Shown here piece by piece: positions 1-6,176 of a DNA stretch of 6,176 nt (the stretch's first letter is position 1; every line of letters begins with the position of its first letter). Made by a program: the position numbers and the translations under genes. Source of the stretch: JBCDBH01 sp039184055 (GTDB lineage: Bacteria > Acidobacteriota > Thermoanaerobaculia > Multivoradales > J023); contig JBCDBH010000357.1 of NCBI GenBank assembly GCA_039184055.1, forward strand, positions 1 to 6,176, in the 5' to 3' direction. Below the pieces are notes generated by a model. That model was not told where the DNA came from. It saw only the letters and a program-made list of their open reading frames with translations, and did no database searches.

Positions 1-721
1 AGAGAGGGTTGCGGAGCAGACGCGCGGTCTCTTCGGCCTCGGGAAGCTGGAGCACGGTGATGCCGAGGAATGCGCCGTCGAGGGTGAAGGCCGGTACGCC
101 GTAGCCCACATTGAGCGGCGCGCTCGGTGCGTAGAGCTTGCGTGGCCGTTCCGGAACGGCGCCGATCGAGCCTTCGACCGCCAGCGGCTCGCGGCCGAAG
201 AAGCTACCCATTCGCCGCAGCGTGACGACCGTGTCGCCGACGTTGGCGGTGGTCGCGTCGTTGAGGTCGAGAAAGGGAATCGGCTCGGGGGTCGCGGTGG
301 CATCCTCCGGAGCTTCGATTTGCAACCAGGCGAGATCGCGATCGGTGTCACGGGTCACCAGGCGCGCCGATCGGCCTTCGCGGTCCTCACCGACGAAGAC
401 CTCGACATTGGTCGGATTGGCGCTGACGTTGCCGCGCCCCATCATCCGTCCGAGCAATCCGAACGAGCCACCGAGCTCGCTGTTGGCGCACAGGATCAGC
501 CCCTGAGGGCCGACCGCGGTACACAGCGTTTCACTCTCGATTTCCTGATCGGGGCCGCCTTCGAATTGCACGCGGAGCACGAACTCGACCCGCACCAGGG
601 CGTCGAGATGGGCCAGAACAGGTGAATAGCGGTTCTCGGCGTCACTTTGGCCGAGCACGATCGAGCTCGGAATCAACGCGAGGAGGCAGGCGAGACACGC
701 AACAAGGATCCGGTGGCGCAT
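1..721 (-). CDS. Secreted HtrA/trypsin-like protein, probably catalytically dead (C-terminus outside window)
   Basis: I translated 240 open codons from ATG at 721 to the left edge, with no stop, so the C-terminal part is missing. Residues 1-24 look like a Sec signal peptide (MRHR, then a hydrophobic stretch, cleavage probably near LG|QS). The rest follows the HtrA protease core of the neighbouring gene: PQGLILCANSELGG (72-85) aligns with its QDGHVLTNQHVTAGG, DTDRDLAWLQI (125-135) with DPLTDLAVLQI, and VGYGVPAFTLDGAFLGI (205-221) with PGNSGGPLVDLTGEIVGV. In this ungapped alignment the catalytic His becomes Ser81 and the nucleophile Ser becomes Tyr207; only the Asp (Asp129) remains. There is also a Gly/Met-rich insert near 84-98. 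I infer a periplasmic pseudoprotease, perhaps a regulator or scaffold for the active protease encoded 10 bases upstream. PDZ domains could follow beyond the edge, which I cannot see. The fold is fairly secure; the role is inferred. ATG at 721 is chosen for its Shine-Dalgarno and signal peptide. Confidence 0.8.
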   Translation of the reverse strand, partial: MRHRILVACLACLLALIPSSIVLGQSDAENRYSPVLAHLDALVRVEFVLRVQFEGGPDQEIESETLCTAVGPQGLILCANSELGGSFGLLGRMMGRGNVSANPTNVEVFVGEDREGRSARLVTRDTDRDLAWLQIEAPEDATATPEPIPFLDLNDATTANVGDTVVTLRRMGSFFGREPLAVEGSIGAVPERPRKLYAPSAPLNVGYGVPAFTLDGAFLGITVLQLPEAEETARLLRNPL

Positions 722-727
722 GAGTAG

Positions 728-732
728 TCCTT
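728..732 (-). promoter_or_regulatory. Shine-Dalgarno of the pseudoprotease gene
   Basis: On the minus strand AAGGA is followed by six bases (CTACTC) and then ATG at 721. The site overlaps the last base of the TAA stop (734-732) of the upstream HtrA-type gene, so ribosomes finishing that gene end directly on it. This supports translational coupling and fixes the start of the downstream gene. Confidence 0.7.
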
Positions 733-2807
733 TATTCGACGACCGGAGTCCACTCCGGCTCGACATATTGAAAATGAGTCTCGACCCCGCGGAGCACCAA
801 GAACACCACGCGTTCGGGCTCGTCTTCCTTAAGCTTGGTCATCGCGGCGCGAAAGCTCTTCAACCCACGTACGGGCTGATCGGCGATCGACAACACCAGG
901 TCACCCGGGCGGATGCCGCCGAGAAAGGTCCAGCCACCCGGCTCGACCTGTTCCACCAGTACGCCTTTGGTGTCTTCGTTCCACAGATTGACGTCGCGAT
1001 CGAAGAAGGTCAGCTCACGCACCGCGAGCTCGAAGTCGTCGTCGCGATGGCGACGAGCCTCGTCCGGGGTGATCCGTGTTCGTTCGACCGGCACGCTGAG
1101 CTGCGTGGGCGTGCCGTCGCGCAGCAGGTCGAGCGTCGCCTGGGCGCCGATGCTCAAGGTACGGATCCGACGGGTCCACAAGCCGTTGTCTTGCACGCCA
1201 TTGGGCTCGAGAGGCTCGCCATCGACCGCGGTCACCACGTCACCGACCATCAACCCCGAAGCGGCCGCCTCGGTGCCCGGGTAGACCCGGGTAACCCGGA
1301 AGCCACGCAGATTCTCGTCGAGCGCGAGCGCACGGGTCAACGCCGGCGCGAGCGGCTGCACGGCGGCACCGATCCAGCCCTTGGGAAGCTCGCGGGGTGG
1401 GTCGTCGACCCGGTCGTCACGTGGCTCGAGCAGGGTGAGCTGGTTCTTGCCGGCTCGATCGAACGCGACGAGCACGGGCTCGGTCGAATCCTCGAGCACC
1501 TCGTAGCGTTCGACCAGGGTCGTCAGGTCGGGCACCGCCACCGCGCCCACCGCGCGCAGGACATCGCCCGCGGAGAGCGGGGGCTCGGCGGTTTGCGCCG
1601 CGCCGCCGGCGCGTACGCCGGTGATCAACACCCCGTCGGCATCGTCGAGACGCAGGTCACGCGCCATCTTCGAGGTGATCGCCTGCACGTTCATGCCCCA
1701 ATCGTGGAGCGCCAGCTCGCGACCGACATCCTTTTCGAGCTTCTCGCTCACCACGTTGGCGATCTCGACGGTTCCGTCGCGCTGCACGCCGAATGCGATG
1801 GTCGCGCCTACCGGCCGGCTGGCGATCTGGTCGAGGAGTAGGGGGAGCTGTTCGGGAAAACGCACCGTCACCGGCTCGCCATCGAGACTCGTCACGACAT
1901 CACCCGCGGCGATCCCGGCGCGTTCCGCCGGTCCGCCGAGCACCACTGAGTTGACCAGCACACCCTCTTCGAGCCCGGTGCGACGAATGGTCTTGAAGCT
2001 AGCGCCGATCCAGCTGCGCTCCACCTCACCGTGCTCGATCAATGCCGCGCTCACCCGTTTGGCGAGATTCGACGGGATGGCGAAACCCATGGCGTTGCCG
2101 CCGAGCTCGTTCACGCCGACGATCTCACCGGTGAGATCGACCAGCGGACCGCCGCTATTGCCTGGGTGAATCAGCGCATCGTGCTGAATCCAGCGGGTGA
2201 AGAGGCCGGTGCGCTGCCCTTGGGAAAGCTCCATTGCCTCGACGTCGTCCCGGCCAAAGCCACCGGCGAAGACCCGTTCGGTATTGGCGACGATCCCTAG
2301 GGTCACCGATCGTGACAAGGAGAAAGGGGAGCCCATCGCCATGACGTAATCGCCGGTTTCGAGCTGGTCCGAATCGCCAAAGCTCGCGACCGCGAGCGGC
2401 GTATCGGGATCGTCGAGCTCGTCGCGCTTGATCTGTAGCACCGCGAGATCGGTGAGTGGATCCTCACCGACCAGATCCGCTTCCACCTCGCGTTTGTCCG
2501 ACAGGGTGACGGTAAAGCGCTCGCCACCCGCCGTGACGTGCTGGTTGGTCAGCACGTGGCCATCCTGGCTGATGATCGTGCCGCTCCCGGTGGTGCCACC
2601 CTTGATTTCGCGACCGCCACGATAGTCGACCGTGATGACCTGGATGCTCACCAGAGCCGGAAAGACTCGGTCGCGTGCTTGGCCGATGATCCGGCGCAGC
2701 TCGGCGCGCAGGTCGGAACCGTCGATCGTGGTGCTGGCGGTGGTCTCGGCGATGGCGATCGGCGCGACCATCACGAGAGCCAACAAGATGAGAAGCAGAC
2801 GTTTCAT
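732..2807 (-). CDS. Periplasmic HtrA/Deg-type serine protease with four PDZ domains
   Basis: This is a complete 691-residue protein. Residues 1-20 are a clear Sec signal peptide with an AIA|E cleavage site, so it acts in the periplasm or envelope. The chymotrypsin-fold protease domain spans about 35-260, with His90 in TNQHV, Asp120 in PLTDLAVLQI and Ser218 in PGNSGGPL, a complete triad. The stretch at about 178-207, before the catalytic Ser, looks longer than in classical DegP. Four PDZ-like segments follow: about 265-355 (core GVLVNSVVLGGPAERAGI), 367-462 (GVLITGVRAGG...SAGDVL), 477-576 (FRVTRVYPGTEAAASGL) and 593-686 (GVLVEQVEPGGWTFLGGI), each with the xGD(V/L)V-type strand. Classical DegP/DegQ has two PDZ domains and DegS one, and those proteins are about 350-480 residues long. 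Family role: ATP-independent quality-control proteolysis of misfolded exported proteins, with PDZ domains binding C-terminal or hydrophobic peptides. The start overlaps the upstream peptidase stop (ATGA) and has a strong Shine-Dalgarno. Exact substrate is unknown. Confidence 0.93.
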   Translation of the reverse strand: MKRLLLILLALVMVAPIAIAETTASTTIDGSDLRAELRRIIGQARDRVFPALVSIQVITVDYRGGREIKGGTTGSGTIISQDGHVLTNQHVTAGGERFTVTLSDKREVEADLVGEDPLTDLAVLQIKRDELDDPDTPLAVASFGDSDQLETGDYVMAMGSPFSLSRSVTLGIVANTERVFAGGFGRDDVEAMELSQGQRTGLFTRWIQHDALIHPGNSGGPLVDLTGEIVGVNELGGNAMGFAIPSNLAKRVSAALIEHGEVERSWIGASFKTIRRTGLEEGVLVNSVVLGGPAERAGIAAGDVVTSLDGEPVTVRFPEQLPLLLDQIASRPVGATIAFGVQRDGTVEIANVVSEKLEKDVGRELALHDWGMNVQAITSKMARDLRLDDADGVLITGVRAGGAAQTAEPPLSAGDVLRAVGAVAVPDLTTLVERYEVLEDSTEPVLVAFDRAGKNQLTLLEPRDDRVDDPPRELPKGWIGAAVQPLAPALTRALALDENLRGFRVTRVYPGTEAAASGLMVGDVVTAVDGEPLEPNGVQDNGLWTRRIRTLSIGAQATLDLLRDGTPTQLSVPVERTRITPDEARRHRDDDFELAVRELTFFDRDVNLWNEDTKGVLVEQVEPGGWTFLGGIRPGDLVLSIADQPVRGLKSFRAAMTKLKEDEPERVVFLVLRGVETHFQYVEPEWTPVVE

Positions 2808-5077
2808 GGATTCTCCTCGGCGGCGCGAGGCGCACCGAGATGCTCGTCGAAGAAGCTCATCACCCGCGTGTACAGACGCTCGACCACCAGCGGGTCGGGC
2901 ACCATGTGGGTGAATCCGGCGAGCGGCAAGAAGTCGTGATCCTTGCCGGCGCGGAAGAGCGCATCGGACATCTTGAGCGCGTGCACGAAGTAGACGTTGT
3001 CGTCGGCGGTGCCGTGAATGATCAGCAGCGGAACCTCGAGCTGATCGGCATAGGTCAAGACGTTCGATACACGGTACGCCTCCGGATTCTCCTGCGGCAG
3101 GCCGATATAGCGTTCGGTGTAATGCGTGTCGTAATCGTGCCAGTCGGTGACCGGCGCGCCGGCCACGCCGGCCTTGAAGAGCTCGCCTCGACGCATCGCC
3201 GCCATCGCCGAGATATAGCCGCCGTACGACCAGCCATACATGCCGACCCGGTCGAGATCGAGCTCACCGAACCGCTCGCCGAGCTGACGGAGCACCGCTT
3301 CCTGATCTTCGAGCACGATGTCGACAAAGTTGTTCTTGAGCGCCCGCGTCCACTCACGATCGCGATTCGGCGTGCCCCGATTGTCGATCAGCACGACGAC
3401 AAAACCCTGATCCGCCATCCACTGCTCGAAGGCGTAGCGATTGCGGCTCCGCTGCACCACCTGGCTCGTCGGGCCACCATAGACCTTTACGATCACCGGG
3501 TACTTCTTGGTTTTGTCGAAATCCCGTGGCCGTACCAGCGCGGCGTGGAACACCAGATCCTCGCCGACCGTGACGTATTGCAACCGGGGTAGTGAGCTCG
3601 GGTTCTCCGCCAGCGAGTCGAGACGACCGAGCACCGTATCGTTGCCGTCACGCACCTCCCACCGAGGCGGCAAGAACGGGAAATCAAGCGCATAAATCCG
3701 CAGCGAGCCGTCGGGTGAGAACACCGCATTGTGCACGCCGGGGTTGTCGGTCAGCGCCGTCTCACCGAGATCGCTCGGCACCTCCAGCGGGAGCTGCCAA
3801 ATGTGGCTCTGCGTCGGATCGTCGCTCGCCCGTACCCACACGAACCGACGATCGGCCGATACCTGAATCAGATTGCGGTAGCCGAACCCAGGCTCGGTAA
3901 CCGCCCAACGCAGCGAACCATCCGGCGCGCGCAGCTCGAGCTGCCTGCCGCCATTGCGCTCGGTGGTCCACAGAAAGCCTTGCTCACCCAGCCAGCGTGG
4001 CATCTCGTTGTCGATCTCCACCCAGGCATCGTCCTTTTCGACCACGAGCTCACGCACCGATCCATCCGACGGCTCGACCGCGTAGAGCACCTGCTCGGTT
4101 TGATGCCGGTTCTGCACCAGGATCGACAGCGGGCCATTGCTCGGCCACGTCACATGAGCCAGATACGGATACTGCTCGCGATCCCAATCGACCCACACCG
4201 TCTCGCCACCCGCTACCGGCATGATGCCCAACTCGACCTCGGCATTCTTGGCGCCGGCACGCGGATACGGCCACGCCTGGGGGGGCACGGCGGGGTCCAT
4301 CGGGTCGGCAATATGAAACGTCGGTAGGCCATCGGTGTCACTACGTTGATAGGCGAGAAAATCGCCATCCGGTGACCACCAATAGCCGTGATGACGGCTC
4401 ATCTCCTCCTGTGCCACGAATTCGGCGAGCCCATACGTCACCGTCTCGCTCGTCCGCTCGGTCAGCCGTCGCTCCGCGCCACTCTCCAGATCCCACACCC
4501 ACAAATCACCATCCACCACATAGGCCACCCGATCACCAGGAGGCGCCATCTGTGGATCGATCGGAAAGCCAGCCTCGGGCGTCAACGAACGCACCGCGCC
4601 ACTCGCCCGGTCGACCAAATAGAGCGAGCCCGACAACGGCGCGACGATGGTTGTACCGTCGTCTGACAAATCGAACGTCGCAATGCCCCGCGCCGCGAGA
4701 CGCTGTCGTTCTCGACGCGCCTTCTCCTCCTCGGTCAGCGTCTCCTCACCCCCACCGAGCAAATCCTCCGCGGTCAGCAGCTTACGCTCCTCACCCGTCT
4801 CACGATCGAAGACCCACAAATCGCGGACAAAATCCCGTGGACCCGAACGTAAAAACAACACCGAATCGCCTTCCGGCGTCGGTGTCAGCCTCGTCGGTTT
4901 GCCCAGTCGGAAACGGTACGTTTCGGCGTATTGCTTCAGAAACTCAGGATCCGCGCCACCGTCCTGGGCGGCAAGGGGCAAAGCGCAGCCGAGCACCATG
5001 GCGACGATCAACGCCAGCGTCCACGGGCGGCTGGTAACAAGGTCGAGATGAAAGGGAATGAAGTCATGATGAAGCAT
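2804..5077 (-). CDS. Exported dipeptidyl-peptidase IV-type serine peptidase (family S9B)
   Basis: This is a complete 757-residue protein, close to the usual 700-760 for bacterial DPP IV. The enzyme removes N-terminal dipeptides, typically X-Pro or X-Ala, from peptides. A hydrophobic segment at about 20-37 is a signal peptide or anchor preceded by an unusually long polar stretch (1-19). VLGC at 28-31 is an imperfect lipobox, so a lipoprotein is an alternative to cleavage near LAA|QD. The N-terminal beta-propeller (about 60-505) carries AEFVAQEEM (218-226); Glu224-Glu225 match the DPP IV Glu pair that holds the substrate amino terminus, followed by the family motif GYWWSPDG (231-238). The C-terminal alpha/beta hydrolase has KVYGGP (531-536, Tyr533 as oxyanion residue), GWSYGG (nucleophile Ser617), HGTADDNV (Asp692) and GFTH (His724), so the triad is complete. 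The start at 5077 is supported by AGGAG eight bases upstream. It sits inside a hairpin and leads the HtrA-type gene by a 4-base overlap, suggesting joint turnover of envelope proteins. Confidence 0.94.
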   Translation of the reverse strand: MLHHDFIPFHLDLVTSRPWTLALIVAMVLGCALPLAAQDGGADPEFLKQYAETYRFRLGKPTRLTPTPEGDSVLFLRSGPRDFVRDLWVFDRETGEERKLLTAEDLLGGGEETLTEEEKARRERQRLAARGIATFDLSDDGTTIVAPLSGSLYLVDRASGAVRSLTPEAGFPIDPQMAPPGDRVAYVVDGDLWVWDLESGAERRLTERTSETVTYGLAEFVAQEEMSRHHGYWWSPDGDFLAYQRSDTDGLPTFHIADPMDPAVPPQAWPYPRAGAKNAEVELGIMPVAGGETVWVDWDREQYPYLAHVTWPSNGPLSILVQNRHQTEQVLYAVEPSDGSVRELVVEKDDAWVEIDNEMPRWLGEQGFLWTTERNGGRQLELRAPDGSLRWAVTEPGFGYRNLIQVSADRRFVWVRASDDPTQSHIWQLPLEVPSDLGETALTDNPGVHNAVFSPDGSLRIYALDFPFLPPRWEVRDGNDTVLGRLDSLAENPSSLPRLQYVTVGEDLVFHAALVRPRDFDKTKKYPVIVKVYGGPTSQVVQRSRNRYAFEQWMADQGFVVVLIDNRGTPNRDREWTRALKNNFVDIVLEDQEAVLRQLGERFGELDLDRVGMYGWSYGGYISAMAAMRRGELFKAGVAGAPVTDWHDYDTHYTERYIGLPQENPEAYRVSNVLTYADQLEVPLLIIHGTADDNVYFVHALKMSDALFRAGKDHDFLPLAGFTHMVPDPLVVERLYTRVMSFFDEHLGAPRAAEENP
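2813..2818 (-). promoter_or_regulatory. Shine-Dalgarno of the HtrA-type gene, inside the upstream CDS
   Basis: GAGGAG lies five bases (AATCC) before ATG at 2807, within the last codons (Glu-Glu-Asn-Pro) of the dipeptidyl-peptidase gene. It fixes the HtrA start immediately before a good signal peptide. With the ATGA overlap at 2807-2804, it indicates translational coupling of the two genes. Confidence 0.75.
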
Positions 5078-5107
5078 CGACGGCTCTCCTAGTTGAGCCG
5101 CCGATGC
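5074..5107 (-). promoter_or_regulatory. 13-bp RNA hairpin enclosing the peptidase start codon
   Basis: In the minus-strand RNA, GCAUCGGCGGCUC (5107-5095) pairs with GAGCCGUCGAUGC (5086-5074) across the loop AACUAGGA (5094-5087). Twelve pairs are Watson-Crick and one is G-U; on the opposite strand that position would be an A/C mismatch, so the structure fits the transcribed strand better. The AUG start (5077-5075) is buried near the base of the stem and most of the Shine-Dalgarno is in the loop. No U-tract follows, so this is not a standard intrinsic terminator. I infer translational control of the peptidase gene, with partial termination or mRNA stabilisation after the TPR gene as alternatives. 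The pairing is read directly; the function is not shown. Confidence 0.65.
5086..5090 (-). promoter_or_regulatory. Shine-Dalgarno of the dipeptidyl-peptidase gene, mostly in a hairpin loop
   Basis: AGGAG on the minus strand is spaced eight bases from ATG at 5077. Four of its five bases lie in the 8-base loop of the larger hairpin, while the start codon lies in the stem. This decides the start: no other start codon with a Shine-Dalgarno lies before the hydrophobic signal segment. Confidence 0.75.
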
Positions 5108-5119
5108 TACCGCATCGAC
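5100..5119 (-). promoter_or_regulatory. Smaller hairpin competing with the start-codon hairpin
   Basis: In minus-strand RNA, GUCGAUGC (5119-5112) pairs with GCAUCGGC (5107-5100) around the tetraloop GGUA, giving eight pairs including one U-G. Its 3' arm is also the 5' arm of the larger hairpin, so the two cannot form together. Its 5' arm begins with the last base of the TPR stop codon, so a ribosome terminating there would cover it. This resembles an attenuator-style switch, but it is shorter than the competing structure and may be minor. Confidence 0.5.
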
Positions 5120-6176
5120 TAAGAGGAGGAGAGGGCTTCGAGGAGGAGGGTGATCTCGGCTGCGTCGGTGTAGTGGAGCGCCGGATCCTCGGCCAGGGCC
5201 GAGTCACGGGAGCCGGCGAGGATGGCTTGGAGGGCGGGGATTAAAGGTCGGCGATAGGTGGGGAGGTTCGGATGCTCGCGGAGCTCGGCGAGCTGGGCGG
5301 CGATCTCGTCGGTGGTGTTCGAGGTCAGAGCGTGGTGAACCGCGGCGGCGAGGCGACCGTCCGAGTTGTGGTTCTCACCGCCCGCGCGGCGGTAGGCGAG
5401 AAAGGCGTCGAGGGCGCGTTGGCGGGCAGCCGTGGCGGCCTTGCCGTTACCCACCGCGCGTTCGAGAGCGTGGAGAAGGAAGAAGGTCTTCCAGGGCTCC
5501 ACGGCGTGACCGTAGGGCTCTCGGCACTCGATCGCTCGTTCGAGCTCCTCGCGTGCCTCGTCGTGACGGCCGAGCTGGATGAGGACGATGGCGACGTTGT
5601 TTCTCGACCTGCCTTCGGCCGCCAGGTCCTGGATCTCGGTACGGATCGTCGCAGCCTGTCGATGGAAACGTACCGCTTCCTCGCGCCGTTCCATCGCTTG
5701 GTAGAGAAGACCGAGCTGGTCCAGTGTCATTGCCTCGCCCGAACGATCTCCACGCTGCACCTTGATCCCCAGGGATCGTTGATAGGCATGCTCGGCCGCC
5801 TCGTACTGTCCGGCTTCCTGGTGTACCACGCCGATCTGGTGCCACGCGGTGGCGACCGAGCCCGGTTCTCCGAGCTGCTCGAACGTTTCTCGTGAATCGA
5901 TCCAGGCGGAAAGCGCCGCGTCGTAGCGCTTTTGCAGGATACGGATCGTACCGAGCTGACCTTTGCTGACCGCGGTACTCCGCTGATCGTCCCGTGCCTC
6001 GGCGAGCTCGATCGCTGCCTCATACGCTTGAGCTGCTTCGTCGAGTCGGCCGAGAGTAAGGAGACAGTCACCGATCTCGGCAAGGCTGACGCTCGCCATC
6101 CGTGCCGCATTGGGATTGCCTCCCTCGGCGAGTGTCTGAAAGCGCTCGCGCGCTTCGTCGAGCGGTTGGAGTGCCG
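5119..6176 (-). CDS. TPR-repeat protein, C-terminal part (start outside window)
   Basis: The frame is open from the right edge to TAG at 5121-5119, giving 351 visible residues. An internal ATG at 6099 is not the true start, because the 25 codons before it already read as the second half of a TPR (LDEARERFQTLAEGGN). Five full repeats begin at visible residues 31, 71, 111, 151 and 191, exactly 40 residues apart, with consensus features such as LGRLDEAAQAYEAAIELAE and AGQYEAAEHAYQRSL. This spacing is typical of kinesin-light-chain-like TPR proteins. After the repeats comes EPWKTFFLLHALERAVGNG and AFLAYRRAGGE (226-266), then a helical tail without recognised motifs. No membrane segment is visible. 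TPR arrays bind proteins or peptides. From memory, similar C-terminal ends occur in large bacterial proteins with N-terminal ATPase, CHAT or other effector domains, but the N-terminus is not here, so the role is unknown. It reads toward the protease genes with a 41-base gap (5118-5078) before them and may be co-transcribed. Confidence 0.88.
   Translation of the reverse strand, partial: ALQPLDEARERFQTLAEGGNPNAARMASVSLAEIGDCLLTLGRLDEAAQAYEAAIELAEARDDQRSTAVSKGQLGTIRILQKRYDAALSAWIDSRETFEQLGEPGSVATAWHQIGVVHQEAGQYEAAEHAYQRSLGIKVQRGDRSGEAMTLDQLGLLYQAMERREEAVRFHRQAATIRTEIQDLAAEGRSRNNVAIVLIQLGRHDEAREELERAIECREPYGHAVEPWKTFFLLHALERAVGNGKAATAARQRALDAFLAYRRAGGENHNSDGRLAAAVHHALTSNTTDEIAAQLAELREHPNLPTYRRPLIPALQAILAGSRDSALAEDPALHYTDAAEITLLLEALSSS

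Larger units (their letters stand above)
5074..5119 (-). repeat. 8-base direct repeat GTCGATGC at the gene junction
   Basis: GTCGATGC occurs at 5119-5112, touching the TPR stop codon, and again at 5081-5074, covering the peptidase start codon. The two copies are 38 bases apart. Between them lies one complementary segment (GCATCGGC, 5107-5100) that either copy can pair with. The repeat is the basis of the alternative hairpins rather than a mobile-element footprint. Confidence 0.6.

Noticed and set aside
138..625. Plus-strand open frames near the left edge, which might be taken for the only genes there
   Set aside because: The minus strand is open over 240 codons with a signal peptide, Shine-Dalgarno and HtrA-like motifs; the plus-strand frames are its complement.
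720..1841. Long plus-strand open frame (373 codons) opposite the HtrA-type gene
   Set aside because: It is antisense to a clear protease with four PDZ domains. Its translation is rich in His, Arg and Asp with no domain pattern, as expected from the complement of high-GC coding sequence, and no good ribosome site was seen.
2840..3592. Plus-strand open frame of 250 codons opposite the peptidase C-terminal domain
   Set aside because: It lies antisense to the catalytic domain containing Ser617, Asp692 and His724. The composition looks like a mirror of the coding strand.
4279..4285. Run of seven G (seven C on the coding strand) as a phase-variation tract
   Set aside because: The run is short for such tracts, is unremarkable in GC-rich DNA, and encodes an in-frame Pro-Pro in a conserved-length gene.
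3731..5051. Several plus-strand open frames (for example 3731-4327 and 4372-5037)
   Set aside because: All overlap the intact dipeptidyl-peptidase gene and are very rich in Pro, Arg, Ser and His. They are shadow frames without recognisable motifs.
5074..5107. Classical rho-independent terminator after the TPR gene
   Set aside because: The stem is strong, but no U-run follows it on the minus strand, and the stem contains the next gene's start codon. A regulatory hairpin fits better.
5121..5160. Purine-rich stretch (many GAGGAG) on the plus strand as ribosome-binding sites
   Set aside because: It encodes the Leu/Glu/Ser C-terminus of the TPR protein on the minus strand, and no plausible plus-strand gene follows at suitable spacing.
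6097..6099. ATG at 6099 as the start of the TPR gene
   Set aside because: The same frame stays open to the window edge and already encodes half of a TPR repeat, so the gene begins further right.

Overview
The window carries four genes, all read from the minus strand, in high-GC DNA (by eye about 60-65% GC) with very little non-coding sequence. Three of the four encode proteins with an N-terminal signal sequence. Together with the HtrA and dipeptidyl-peptidase families present, this points to a Gram-negative (diderm) bacterium. The gene content would suit Acidobacteriota (for example Thermoanaerobaculia-like lineages) or a proteobacterium, but nothing in the window fixes the taxon, so this is a weak inference.

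Layout in transcription order (right to left). (1) 6176-5119: the C-terminal part of a TPR-repeat protein, cut by the right window edge, with repeats spaced exactly 40 residues apart. (2) 5118-5078: a 40-base junction, the only real gap upstream of the protease genes. It contains two mutually exclusive RNA hairpins, and the larger one encloses the ribosome-binding site and start codon of the next gene. (3) 5077-2804: a complete exported dipeptidyl-peptidase IV-type serine peptidase (family S9B) with its catalytic residues and substrate-binding Glu pair intact. (4) 2807-732: a complete periplasmic HtrA/Deg-type serine protease with an intact His-Asp-Ser triad followed by four PDZ domains. It overlaps the previous gene by ATGA. 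(5) 721-1: the first 240 residues of a third secreted protein with a trypsin/HtrA-like fold signature, in which the catalytic His and Ser positions are replaced. It is probably a pseudoprotease and is cut by the left edge.

Genes 3-5 are spaced like one translationally coupled operon (4-base overlap, then a 10-base gap, each start with a good Shine-Dalgarno). A reasonable reading is an envelope protein-turnover module: the HtrA-type enzyme recognises and cuts misfolded or tagged exported proteins, the DPP-IV-type enzyme removes dipeptides from the resulting peptides, and the inactive HtrA-like protein may regulate or scaffold the active one. The TPR gene lies on the same strand just upstream, but its functional link is unclear. 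The most notable points are the active-protease/pseudoprotease pair, the four-PDZ architecture, and the competing-hairpin junction. I see no mobile elements, CRISPR arrays, RNA genes or phage genes.
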